Origin: CANMIH01 sp049116335
Lineage (GTDB): Bacteria; Pseudomonadota; Alphaproteobacteria; Rhodobacterales; Rhodobacteraceae
Reading direction: 5' to 3'
DNA: 64,000 bases
Assembly: GCA_049116335.1 (NCBI GenBank)
Contig: JAGDYZ010000005.1
Span: forward strand, 62,001 to 126,000
The notes below the pieces were generated by a model that worked only from the letters and a program-made list of their open reading frames with translations, was not told the origin of the DNA and did no database searches. Shown piece by piece: positions 24,327-32,755 of this stretch (positions are counted from its first letter, which is position 1; every line of letters begins with the position of its first letter). Made by a program: the position numbers and the translations under genes.

Positions 24327-24341
24327 CCCACCACAGGAGCT

Positions 24342-25343
24342 TTAGCTTTTGCGGGCATCCGGGTGCAGCGCGGTTCCAAGAATATGGTCCGATCGGTGGA
24401 TCACATGGTTGGCCCCGCCCACGATCAGCGGATCAAGCGCGCCCACAATCTCGTGGTTTTTGCCCGGGTAGTCCAAAGTCGAGAGGAAGTGACGCATACA
24501 ATTCAGGCGCGCACGTTTCTTGTCGTCCGATTTCACCACCGTCCAAGGCGCATCGGCCGTGTCGGTGTAGAAAAACATCGCTTCCTTCGCTTCGGTGTAA
24601 TCGTCCCATTTGCTCAGCGATGCCTTGTCAATCGGGCTAAGCTTCCATTGCTTCAGAGGGTCGGTTTCACGGCTTTTGAAGCGGTCGCGCTGTTCATTCT
24701 GGGTCACTGAAAACCAGTATTTATAAAGACGAATGCCGGACCGCACCATCATCCGTTCTAACTCGGGTGTCTGGCGCATGAATTCCAGATATTGGCCCGG
24801 TTCACAGAACCCCATAACACGTTCAACGCCCGCGCGGTTGTACCACGACCGGTCGTACAAAACGATCTCACCTGACGTGGGTAGATGATTGATATACCGC
24901 TGATAATACCACTGACCGCTCTCTTCTTCGGTCGGCTTATTCAAAGCGACGACGCGCGCATGCCGTGGGTTCAAGTGCTCAGTAAACCGTTTGATCGTCC
25001 CGCCCTTGCCGGCGGCATCTCGCCCCTCAAACAGCAGCACAAATTTCTGACCTGTTTCCAGCGCCCAATGTTGCACCTTTAAAAGCTCAGCCTGCAACTC
25101 AGCCTTCTGCTTTTCGTATGTGCGGCGCGGCATTTTCTTTGTGTACGGATATTCCCCGGTTTCAAAGGCACGACGAATGTCGTCAGGCGAGGGCTGAGTT
25201 TTGACTGCAGGACGCGGCGCTTGGACCTCGCTAGGCTGTACCTTTACGGGCGCTTCACCCTTTGCCTCAGCTGCAGCTTTGCGCACTTCTTCGGGTAAAT
25301 CCTGTCCAAGTTCCGGGGCGATGGGGGTCACTGTCGAGGTCAT
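24342..25343 (-). CDS. ppk2: Polyphosphate kinase 2 family protein
   Basis: The 333-residue protein has the PPK2 kinase core at about 85-310. Walker A is FEGRDAAGKGGTIKRF, and the lid and Walker B region YDRSWYNRAGVERVMGF is intact. PPK2 enzymes use polyphosphate to phosphorylate nucleoside di- or monophosphates; a single core domain of this type is usually a class I enzyme making ATP or GTP from ADP or GDP. The first 70 residues are a charged, low-complexity extension. An AAGGAG site precedes the ATG. The protein is cytoplasmic and appears monocistronic. Confidence 0.93.
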   Translation of the reverse strand: MTSTVTPIAPELGQDLPEEVRKAAAEAKGEAPVKVQPSEVQAPRPAVKTQPSPDDIRRAFETGEYPYTKKMPRRTYEKQKAELQAELLKVQHWALETGQKFVLLFEGRDAAGKGGTIKRFTEHLNPRHARVVALNKPTEEESGQWYYQRYINHLPTSGEIVLYDRSWYNRAGVERVMGFCEPGQYLEFMRQTPELERMMVRSGIRLYKYWFSVTQNEQRDRFKSRETDPLKQWKLSPIDKASLSKWDDYTEAKEAMFFYTDTADAPWTVVKSDDKKRARLNCMRHFLSTLDYPGKNHEIVGALDPLIVGGANHVIHRSDHILGTALHPDARKS

Positions 25344-25524
25344 GCAATCTCCTTTTCTCGTTATGGCGTAATCCTATCGAATGCGACGCAACCCTACTTT
25401 GACCCCTGTCAAAAAAGCGTCACATAGAGAGGTAATTTTTGTTCTTCGCGCAATTTCCAAGCGACGCCATTGATTTTCCCCGGCGCTTCCGGCAACAGAT
25501 CAAGTGAAGTGCGGAGAGACCAAC

Positions 25525-26316
25525 ATGACACGTATCGACACAAAATTTGCCCAGCTGGCCAAAGACGGGAAAAAAGCCTTTGTTGCCTATATGATGGCCG
25601 GTGATCCGAATATGGATCGGTCGCTGGAGCTTATGCTTGGCATGCCTGATGCAGGTGTCGACATCATCGAGCTTGGCCTGCCCTTTACCGACCCAATGGC
25701 CGACGGCCCAACCATCCAATTGGCCGGGCAGCGCGCCCTGGATGCAGGCATGACACTCGAGAAAACTCTCGAGATGGTGCGCGCGTTCCGCAAAACGGAT
25801 CAAGAAACCCCGATTGTCTTGATGGGTTACTATAATCCGATCTACTCGCGCGGCGTCGACAAGTTTCTTACGGATGCAAATGAAGCGGGCATTGATGGTC
25901 TGATCATCGTAGATCTGCCACCCGAAGAAGACAGCGAACTCTGCGTTCCGGCTCAAGCGGCGGGTTTGAATTTCATCCGCCTAGCGACCCCTACCACAGA
26001 CGAGAAACGCCTGCCCAAGGTTCTGCAGAACACCTCTGGCTTTGTGTATTACGTCTCGATCACCGGTATCACGGGCGCAGCGGCCGCTGCAGCCAGCGAC
26101 GTGGCCCCAGAGGTCACTCGCATCAAATCAGCAACCGATCTGCCCGTCATCGTAGGTTTCGGCATTCGCACACCAGACAATTCCCGCGACATCGCGTCGG
26201 TGGCAGATGGCTGTGTTGTCGGATCTGCTATCGTATCCGAAATGGCTTCGGGCAAACCGGTGCCCGAAGTTCTTGAGTTTGTCCGCTCACTTGCTGACGG
26301 CGCCCATTCAGCCTAA
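25525..26316 (+). CDS. trpA: Tryptophan synthase alpha chain TrpA
   Basis: The chosen ATG gives 263 residues. It splits indole-3-glycerol phosphate into indole and glyceraldehyde 3-phosphate, passing indole to TrpB. Both catalytic acids fall at the family positions, E49 (IIELGLPF) and D60 (DPMADGP). The phosphate-binding glycines lie in VGFGIRTPDN and VVGSAIVSEM. The start is set by GGAGAG about 8 nt upstream; an in-frame start at 25504 is rejected. trpB is not adjacent, and trpF lies about 19 kb away. It overlaps the end of the convergent kinase gene by 4 bp. Confidence 0.96.
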   Translation: MTRIDTKFAQLAKDGKKAFVAYMMAGDPNMDRSLELMLGMPDAGVDIIELGLPFTDPMADGPTIQLAGQRALDAGMTLEKTLEMVRAFRKTDQETPIVLMGYYNPIYSRGVDKFLTDANEAGIDGLIIVDLPPEEDSELCVPAQAAGLNFIRLATPTTDEKRLPKVLQNTSGFVYYVSITGITGAAAAAASDVAPEVTRIKSATDLPVIVGFGIRTPDNSRDIASVADGCVVGSAIVSEMASGKPVPEVLEFVRSLADGAHSA

Positions 26317-27665
26317 TCGCCATGCACCCTGCGAAGCAGTCTGGCCATTTCAGCGGCCAGATCTTCGCGGCTGACGGGCTTGGCGACATGGGCATCAATG
26401 CCTTGACGCAGATATTGCTGCACCTGATGGGTCATCGCATTGGCAGACAGGGCAATGATCGGGACCGGACTTCTGCGCGACGCTCGCTCAAAGACACGCA
26501 ACCGGGCCGCTGCTTCGGGGCCAGTCAGAACTGGCATATTCACATCCAACAGAACCAGATCTGACGGGGCATCTTGGAAACGGCGTACCAATTGTGCCCC
26601 GTCCTCCAGAATCTCAAGATCGAATTCGTACCGCTTGAGCAAAAGTTCGAGAACTTTGCGATTGGTCTCATTATCTTCTGCCGCCAAAATGCGCCATGTT
26701 TTCTTTGTCAGATAAGCATCCGCATCAAAGGCCGGATCCTGTGGGACCTGATCAGGCTCCTCAGTCGCGGCAATTTGCACGGTTGCTGTGAAGACCGATC
26801 CCCGACCGTCCCCGGGCGAATAAGACAGGTCGCCTCCCATCATGCGGCAAATCCGCTGCGACAGAACCAGCCCGAGACCTGTCCCACCATGCGTGCGGCT
26901 GACCGAGCTATCCGTTTGCGAAAACGGCTTAAAGAGCTTGTCTCGCTTTTCTTCGGGGACTCCGATACCGGTATCGGTAACTTCAAGCGTCAGGAACCCG
27001 TCTTCCACGCTCGCGGCCAGAGACACACCACCAGTTTCCGTGAACTTCACAGCGTTTGACATCAGATTGGACAGAACCTGACGAATTCGTGTGGGATCCC
27101 CCTTGACGCGGCCTTGGGCCCCGGGCCCCAAATCCAGATCAAAGCGCAAACCTTTGTCACTCACGGTGACTGAAAATAGCTGAAAGACTTCTCGGATAAG
27201 TTTGGGAAGGTCAAACGAGATGGATTCCAAGTCCATCTGCTGGGCTTCGATTTTCGTCAAATCCAACAAGTCGTTTAACATGGTCAACAGACCCTGACCC
27301 GAGGACAGGATCAGGTCGACCATGGCGTCCTGACCTTCGTCCATCTCCGTCTCGGACAAGGCCGACGCCATACCCAGGACACCATTCAGTGGCGTCCGAA
27401 TTTCATGGCTGATCATTGCCAAAAACGAGGTTTTTGCCTCATTGGCTTCTTCAGCCGCAGTTTTTGCGCGCTCAAGTTCCTCGGTTCGCTCTCGCACGAC
27501 CCGTTCAAGTTCCGTGGCTTGTTGCTTCAGCTCTTGGTTCGCATCAAAAAGCACACGGCTCTTTTCTTCGAGCAGCGCCTCGGCTTCTTCTCTCGCGCGT
27601 CGCTCACGAAGATACCGCTTGCGCGACACCCGGTCATCGGACGCGTCATTTGAGACAAAACTCAC
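26313..27665 (-). CDS. Soluble hybrid histidine kinase with receiver domain, coupled to the H-NOX gene
   Basis: The 450-residue protein has no membrane segment. An N-terminal coiled coil (about 15-75) leads to the dimerisation domain with the phospho-accepting H87 (FLAMISHEIRTPLNG). The ATPase domain has its N box near 200 (SNLMSNAVKF), DTGIGVP near 231 and GTGLGL near 261. A receiver domain at about 326-445 has acidic residues at about 330-331 and phospho-acceptor D374 (LLDVNMP). No output domain is present, so phosphate must go to a separate protein. The gene starts 3 nt after the H-NOX-family gene, the classic H-NOX/kinase pair arrangement. Confidence 0.93.
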   Translation of the reverse strand: MSFVSNDASDDRVSRKRYLRERRAREEAEALLEEKSRVLFDANQELKQQATELERVVRERTEELERAKTAAEEANEAKTSFLAMISHEIRTPLNGVLGMASALSETEMDEGQDAMVDLILSSGQGLLTMLNDLLDLTKIEAQQMDLESISFDLPKLIREVFQLFSVTVSDKGLRFDLDLGPGAQGRVKGDPTRIRQVLSNLMSNAVKFTETGGVSLAASVEDGFLTLEVTDTGIGVPEEKRDKLFKPFSQTDSSVSRTHGGTGLGLVLSQRICRMMGGDLSYSPGDGRGSVFTATVQIAATEEPDQVPQDPAFDADAYLTKKTWRILAAEDNETNRKVLELLLKRYEFDLEILEDGAQLVRRFQDAPSDLVLLDVNMPVLTGPEAAARLRVFERASRRSPVPIIALSANAMTHQVQQYLRQGIDAHVAKPVSREDLAAEMARLLRRVHGD

Positions 27666-27668
27666 GAT

Positions 27669-28214
27669 CTATCCCTTCAACCTTACTTGAAACGCCGCGT
27701 TTCCGGGTGATCCCCCAGCCAATTCTATGGCTGTCACTTCGGCCGTCTGACCAAAGAAATCCACACACCCCTGCACCATCCCCAGAAGGAATGCTGAAAA
27801 GGAGCGGTCGGAGTGATACGTCATCTCTATTGCGTTTTCGTCAATTCGTTTGGTGTTCAAATTTGGTACAATTTCGTCTGGATATAACTTGTGCACTTCG
27901 GTCCGAAGCTCGCCATCCACGGCCTCAAGCGCCGCAAGTGCATCATCTTTTTCAGAAAAAAACGTCTTATGTGTTTGTGACATACGCGACATCATCCAGC
28001 TACCAAATCGCTGCAGGTAATCGTCGATTATTGCACCAGTTTTCATACAAATCGCCGAGACAATAGCCAAAAATTCGGCTCCAGGGTAATTCCCGACCGA
28101 GGTATAGGCGCCATCCGTAGACAACGGCAGTTCGTCAAGGATGTCATCTACGGCATCCTCACCCATGGTTGTTTCGGCCATGGTCAGTAATTCTGTAAAA
28201 ATCAGGCCTCTCAT
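27669..28214 (-). CDS. H-NOX (heme NO-binding) family protein lacking the proximal histidine
   Basis: The ATG behind GGAGGG gives 181 residues, the normal H-NOX length, beginning MRGLIFTELL like other members. H-NOX proteins bind heme through a histidine near residue 102-105 and sense NO or O2 for a partner kinase. Here the aligned segment is LRTEVHKLYP, with R104 (codon CGG) in the histidine position. The heme-propionate motif YxSxR is kept as Y133, S135 and R137, and the spacing of 29 residues to R104 equals that in well-studied H-NOX proteins. H108 is one helical turn away. Only two cysteines are present (C56 and one near the C-terminus), so the zinc site of some H-NOX proteins is absent. 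Confidence 0.88.
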   Translation of the reverse strand: MRGLIFTELLTMAETTMGEDAVDDILDELPLSTDGAYTSVGNYPGAEFLAIVSAICMKTGAIIDDYLQRFGSWMMSRMSQTHKTFFSEKDDALAALEAVDGELRTEVHKLYPDEIVPNLNTKRIDENAIEMTYHSDRSFSAFLLGMVQGCVDFFGQTAEVTAIELAGGSPGNAAFQVRLKG

Positions 28215-28362
28215 ACAGCCCTCCAATGCGTGTAGCCTTATGTATAGGCAGACGCGTGAATTCCCTGTTAACGCCAACGTCCACTTTTCCATCAGTGACT
28301 TGCCATTGACCACCCTCTTTGGTAATCAACCCTTACCAATTTAGCCAGTTAGAGCGGAATTC

Positions 28363-29526
28363 ATGCCTGTCATCACTGAAATCGAAGACCTTAAACGGAT
28401 CTATCGTCGCAAAGTTCCTAAAATGTTCTACGATTACTGCGAATCTGGCAGCTGGAGCGAACAGACCTTTCGTGAAAATTCGAGCGATTTTGACAAACTT
28501 TACCTGCGCCAGCGCGTCGCCTTGGACATGGCAGGACGGTCAACAAAGACTCAACTGATAGGTCAGGACGTGGCCATGCCCGTCGCACTGGCCCCTGTAG
28601 GCCTCACAGGCATGCAGCACTTTGACGGGGAAATCAAAGCCGCAAAAGCAGCCGCGGAGTTCGGGGTTCCCTATTGCCTCTCCACCATGTCGATCTGTTC
28701 GATTGAAGATGTGGCGGAAAACACCGACGCGCCGTTCTGGATGCAGGTCTACACGCTGAAAGACGATGACTATATGCAGCGCCTGTTTGATCGCGCGAAA
28801 GACGCCAAGTGTTCGGCGGCGGTCATCACAGTTGATCTCCAACTTTTGGGTCAGCGCCACAAAGACCTGAAAAACGGATTGTCCGCCCCGCCAAAGCTCA
28901 CCCCTAAATCCGTGGCGAACATGATGACCAAGGTCTCCTGGGGGCTTGGTATGCTGCAAACCAAACGCCGGTTCTTTGGCAACATCGTTGGACATGCCAA
29001 AGGCGTGACGGATGCTTCGTCGCTCACAACATGGACCGCCGAAAGCTTTGACCAGTCGTTGGATTGGGACCGTATCCGGCAATTCCGTAAAATGTGGGAT
29101 GGTCCTCTGATCATCAAAGGTATTATGGATCCGCGCGACGCCATTGAAGCCTGTAACGTTGGCGCAGATGCGATCGTCGTATCCAACCATGGTGGCCGCC
29201 AGCTTGACGGCGCGCTCAGCTCAATCCGAGCATTGCCCGCCATTCTTGATGCCGTGGGAAACAAGATCGAAGTACATCTCGATAGCGGCGTTCGCTCGGG
29301 GCAGGATGTGCTGAAAGCCGTCGCGATGGGAGCCAAGGGCTGCATGATTGGCCGGGCCTATGTCTATGGGCTTGGGGCCATGGGTCAGGCCGGTGTCACC
29401 AAGGCCTTGGAGGTCATCCATAAAGAATTGGATATTTCCATGGCTCTCACCGGGCATACCGACATCACCAATGTCGACCGAGACATTCTCATGGTGCCCA
29501 AAGGGTTCTCCGGAGATTGGGAATAA
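28363..29526 (+). CDS. lldD: FMN-dependent L-lactate dehydrogenase / alpha-hydroxy acid oxidase
   Basis: The 387-residue protein is a full-length FMN-dependent alpha-hydroxy acid dehydrogenase. It has the N-terminal YDYCESGSW segment, PVALAPVGLTGM around the flavin, and the catalytic histidine-arginine motif SNHGGRQLDG (about 268-277). The phosphate-binding DSGVRSGQDVLKA lies near 307. It oxidises L-lactate (or a related 2-hydroxy acid) to pyruvate, passing electrons to quinone or cytochrome in membrane-associated enzymes. It is divergent from the H-NOX operon and ends in its own terminator. Glycolate-oxidase-like relatives cannot be excluded. Confidence 0.9.
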   Translation: MPVITEIEDLKRIYRRKVPKMFYDYCESGSWSEQTFRENSSDFDKLYLRQRVALDMAGRSTKTQLIGQDVAMPVALAPVGLTGMQHFDGEIKAAKAAAEFGVPYCLSTMSICSIEDVAENTDAPFWMQVYTLKDDDYMQRLFDRAKDAKCSAAVITVDLQLLGQRHKDLKNGLSAPPKLTPKSVANMMTKVSWGLGMLQTKRRFFGNIVGHAKGVTDASSLTTWTAESFDQSLDWDRIRQFRKMWDGPLIIKGIMDPRDAIEACNVGADAIVVSNHGGRQLDGALSSIRALPAILDAVGNKIEVHLDSGVRSGQDVLKAVAMGAKGCMIGRAYVYGLGAMGQAGVTKALEVIHKELDISMALTGHTDITNVDRDILMVPKGFSGDWE

Positions 29527-29534
29527 CACCAGAC

Positions 29535-29559
29535 AAGGGCCGCACCAGCGGCCCTTTTT
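29535..29559 (+). terminator. Rho-independent terminator after lldD
   Basis: AAGGGCCGC (29535-29543) pairs exactly with GCGGCCCTT (29548-29556) across a 4-nt loop and runs into TTTTT, 9 nt after the lldD stop. Confidence 0.92.
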
Positions 29560-29828
29560 GCTTTCCGTTTTCCGCATTGATCTCGAAAAGAACAGATCTC
29601 TGGCCAGCTTCGTCCTGGGCTGATACGATTTACGAAAGAGCAATATGATCCCAAGTGCATCATCAAGAATGCCAAGGGAACCCAGCCGGACATGGCCGGA
29701 CTGAGAGGCAACATGCGCGCAGCCACCCCAACCGGGCACGCGACACAGGATATACGACCGCGACTGAATTTGGTTCAGACCTTAAAGACCATCCTCAAAC
29801 CGAAGATGTCTAACTGGAGGAGCCAGAG
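29560..29828. other. Intergenic region between lldD and the glycosyltransferase gene
   Basis: Together with the terminator this 302-bp stretch separates two plus-strand genes. It holds a GGAGGAG ribosome binding site directly before the glycosyltransferase ATG and presumably its promoter. A minus-strand reading frame crosses it but runs on inside lldD, and I do not support it as a gene. Confidence 0.5.
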
Positions 29829-32057
29829 ATGAGTACCATTATGGGCCAGGCGCATATCCGGCAATTGTCTGCACCAACGTTTGGTGGCGTACGCCTACTG
29901 GAAGCCATTGAGCTTTCAGATGGCCGGTGTATCGCAATCTTTCCCAAAACCCTTACGATCCCGCAAGCTGAGACTGCGTTGGGATTAGATAGTGGTGATG
30001 CGACGTCCCTGAACGGTGGCGCCTATGCCCGGCTTGACGCGACGCCGGATGGGCTAAGACCTTGCACCCCGGAAAACGATATTCTTGCCGGCCGCAACGT
30101 GGCCATTGCAACGCGAAATGGGGAACCGATTGAAACGGTTCTGGAATGGATCAAGTACCACCACATCCATTTCAAGTTGTCCGGAGCCGTGATTTTTGAT
30201 CGCTCAGCACCTGAGAGTTCCGAGTTAGCTAATTTAAAGTTGGCTATCGACGCGTTGAAGATCCCCTTTCGGGCCATTCTGGTTGGATCCCCTATCCCGC
30301 TAGGGGATCCAACCAAACCCGCAGAAGCACACCCTTGGTGTGTTCGAGAAGCCCCCGGTCACGACCGAATGGAGGTTCCGCCTTCCGATCCATGGGTCTC
30401 TCCCCTTTTCGAAACAGCCATCTATGAAATCGCGAGACATCGTTGGTTGGGCGAATCCCTAGCCGCCGCGAACATCGACATATGTGACCTGCTTTTCGAA
30501 GTTCCCGGCAAGTTGATTAATAAACGCGTTTTTCAGACCCCGTTTGACATGGCCTTGGCCCATCCCGGGCAGGTTGTTTTACTTGAGGGACAACATTGTT
30601 ATCCGTGGCGGGTGCGCGAGTCCCAACCTCCGAGCTATGCCGATCATATTTGCACGCAATTCGACAATCCAAAATTCCGTCAGAGATGGTGTGTCGCCCT
30701 TCCCCAGCTGCGAGAGAAAAGCCTCCTGCTGACCCGCCGCATTCCGAAAACACAGGTCTGCGGCGAAGCGAGCTTTTTCCGATATATGGCCATTCGCCAC
30801 CCCTCGGACCGCGCCAGCCTGATCGTGCCGAAAACATCGCTGGTCGAAAACAAACTATTGCTACAAACGGCGAAACGCCTTCACCAGTTCAAACCGGTTC
30901 GTTTGCCTCGGATCAAAGCCGAATCCGCGTCGAAAAAAGATGTACGCACCGCAATTGTCACGACGATGAAGAACGAAGGCCCGTTTATCCTAGAGTGGCT
31001 CGCCTATCACCAGGCCATTGGGGTGCAGAACTTCCTTGTCTACACCAATGACTGTGACGATGGCACGGACACCATGTTTGATTTGCTGCAGAGCAAAGGC
31101 ATTTTGCAGCACCGCGAGAACCCCTTTCGCGAGGTTGGATTAAAACCTCAGCACGCAGCACTTCAGGCTGCGGAAGAGGAACCCATGATGACCACCGCTG
31201 ATTGGGCGATCTGCATGGATGTTGACGAGTTCCTCAACGTCAAAGTTGGGGATGGGACACTTGGCGCGCTCTACGACGCTGTGGGTGATGCCAATATGAT
31301 CAGCTGCACCTGGCGGCTGTTTGGCAATTCCGATCTCCATCTGTTTGAGGACATTCATACCATTGGCCAGTTTGACCGCTGTGCCTTTGAGTTTTCGCCC
31401 AAACCGCATCAGGCTTGGGGGTTTAAAACCCTGTTCCGCAACATCGGTATCTTTAAGAAGATGGGTGTTCATCGACCCAAAGGGCTTCGGCCGCAGCTCT
31501 GGGAAGAGATCAACTGGGTCAATGGGTCCGGAAATCCTCTGCCGAAAGAAGAATTTCGCAACGCTTGGCGATCAACCACCGAAACCTATGGGTATGATCT
31601 TGTGTCGCTCAACCACTACGCGGTGCGAAATGCTGAAAGCTTTCTAGTGAAACGGGATCGTGGCCGGGTGAACCATGTAGATCGTGATCAGGGTCTCGCC
31701 TACTGGTTTCGCATGAACAACAACGCCACCGAAGATCGCTCGATCATGACGCGTATTCCCATGATGGAAGAAAAATTGGCCGCCTTAATGGCCGATCCGG
31801 AGATTGCCGCGCAACATCATGCCTGTGTTGCGGCACACCGCGCGAAAATCGATGAGCTTCGCGAACGACCTGACCAGCAAGTGTTCTATGACCAACTGAC
31901 AAGCCCCCGTATGGAGCGTCTGTCCCGGATGCACGGATTTTTTGGGTCAAATGTGTTTCTGGCAGGACCCGAAAGTGTGCCGGATGATGTGATTTGGGGG
32001 GATCATGCGGAAGATTTTTATTTCACCGTCGACACAGTGGATGAAACCCAACACTAA
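29829..32057 (+). CDS. Two-domain glycosyltransferase family 2 protein
   Basis: The 742-residue protein contains two related units. The C-terminal unit (about 375-640) is a GT-A glycosyltransferase of the Glyco_tranf_2_4/GT92-like kind: AIVTTMKNEGPFILEWLAYH, then a DxD-type metal site in CMDVDEF. The N-terminal unit (about 95-260) begins AIATRNGEPIETVLEWIKYHH, clearly the same opening, but no DxD follows, so it is probably a non-catalytic relative. No membrane helix or signal peptide is seen. It would act on the cytoplasmic face, adding a sugar in surface polysaccharide or protein glycosylation. No other polysaccharide genes lie nearby. Confidence 0.83.
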   Translation: MSTIMGQAHIRQLSAPTFGGVRLLEAIELSDGRCIAIFPKTLTIPQAETALGLDSGDATSLNGGAYARLDATPDGLRPCTPENDILAGRNVAIATRNGEPIETVLEWIKYHHIHFKLSGAVIFDRSAPESSELANLKLAIDALKIPFRAILVGSPIPLGDPTKPAEAHPWCVREAPGHDRMEVPPSDPWVSPLFETAIYEIARHRWLGESLAAANIDICDLLFEVPGKLINKRVFQTPFDMALAHPGQVVLLEGQHCYPWRVRESQPPSYADHICTQFDNPKFRQRWCVALPQLREKSLLLTRRIPKTQVCGEASFFRYMAIRHPSDRASLIVPKTSLVENKLLLQTAKRLHQFKPVRLPRIKAESASKKDVRTAIVTTMKNEGPFILEWLAYHQAIGVQNFLVYTNDCDDGTDTMFDLLQSKGILQHRENPFREVGLKPQHAALQAAEEEPMMTTADWAICMDVDEFLNVKVGDGTLGALYDAVGDANMISCTWRLFGNSDLHLFEDIHTIGQFDRCAFEFSPKPHQAWGFKTLFRNIGIFKKMGVHRPKGLRPQLWEEINWVNGSGNPLPKEEFRNAWRSTTETYGYDLVSLNHYAVRNAESFLVKRDRGRVNHVDRDQGLAYWFRMNNNATEDRSIMTRIPMMEEKLAALMADPEIAAQHHACVAAHRAKIDELRERPDQQVFYDQLTSPRMERLSRMHGFFGSNVFLAGPESVPDDVIWGDHAEDFYFTVDTVDETQH
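30281..30314. repeat. Perfect 14-bp inverted repeat inside the glycosyltransferase gene
   Basis: GGTTGGATCCCCTA (30281-30294) and TAGGGGATCCAACC (30301-30314) are exact reverse complements separated by TCCCGC. The resulting hairpin is GC-rich, has a 6-nt loop and lies in codons around residue 152, in the N-terminal unit. No T-run follows, so it is not an ordinary terminator. The encoded residues are VGSPIPLGDPTK. Confidence 0.9.
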
Positions 32058-32064
32058 TTTCTGG

Positions 32065-32625
32065 CTATAGCTCTTCGCCGGGTAATGGTCGCAGTAAGAC
32101 ACGTTCGCTCAGCCAGGGGTTCAGAGCCAATGCGGACCGTAGGCTTTTCTGCCCTTCCAGTTCCTGCCCCAATGCGATCAGGGTCAAGGCGCGCCCTGCC
32201 AAGGCTGCTATGTGCCGGGGATTAAGTTCTATAGCCCGATCCAAATCCGGCAAGGCCGCCTCATAGTCCTGGCGTAGGTAGTTCACAAAAGCCCGCTGAT
32301 TATAACCTTCTGCGTAAAAGGGACAGTAGGCGACAAGCGCGTCAAACCGTTCTAAAGCCTGGAAGAAGTCAAACACACCGCGCGCGCTCATCCCCTCGTC
32401 CAACATCGATTGGCTGGGCTCGTCCGGTGCATCCGCCCAATATTGCCACATCTGATTTGAAATTTGCCGGGCTTCCATATCGCCCTGCGCAGTTTGCAAC
32501 GCCTCAAACAAGGGTTGCAACGCGTCGTTGTGATCGGGCGCAGCGGGGCAACCATCTGCCCAAGCCGCGGTGGCCAAGGCGAAATGCCCGACAGCGAAAA
32601 AGGTTACAGCGCGTGCCATCATCAT
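32065..32625 (-). CDS. Exported tetratricopeptide-repeat protein
   Basis: Starting at the first of three consecutive Met codons, the protein has about 186 residues. A signal peptide (MMMARAVTFFAVGHFALATA, cleavage near AWADG) is followed by a helical domain with two or three TPR-like units (about 85-160). These include AYCPFYAEGYNQRAFV and ALPDLDRAIELNPRHIAALA; only the LDRAIELNP core is diagnostic. TPR proteins are scaffolds, so no enzymatic role is implied. It is convergent with the glycosyltransferase gene, 7 bp apart. The in-frame extension to 32682 lacks a signal-peptide start and is rejected. Confidence 0.82.
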   Translation of the reverse strand: MMMARAVTFFAVGHFALATAAWADGCPAAPDHNDALQPLFEALQTAQGDMEARQISNQMWQYWADAPDEPSQSMLDEGMSARGVFDFFQALERFDALVAYCPFYAEGYNQRAFVNYLRQDYEAALPDLDRAIELNPRHIAALAGRALTLIALGQELEGQKSLRSALALNPWLSERVLLRPLPGEEL

Positions 32626-32755
32626 TTGAGTATGCACCAAAACCTGACTTTGGCCAAAATCACAGGTTTGAGAGGCACGCACGGCATTGTAACTAAGAAA
32701 CCACCCCCCTTAAATCAGTCAGGGAGGTGACAATTTCAGCAATCACACACCGGTG

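Noticed and set aside
25420..25956. A 178-codon minus-strand frame upstream of and opposite trpA
   Set aside because: It is antisense to trpA, whose catalytic residues fall at the family positions.
27900..27940. H108 as the true heme ligand of the H-NOX-like protein
   Set aside because: The conserved EV-x-KLY segment after the ligand site aligns without a gap and puts R104, not H108, at the ligand position. H108 remains only a possible alternative ligand, noted in the finding.
29221..29739. A minus-strand frame covering the 3' end of lldD and the following gap
   Set aside because: Its outer part has a coding-like hydrophobic stretch, but the frame runs on through lldD and its terminator, and no ribosome binding site or known domain supports it.
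30281..30314. The intragenic hairpin as a Rho-independent terminator
   Set aside because: No T-run follows either arm, and the reading frame continues intact through a conserved domain.
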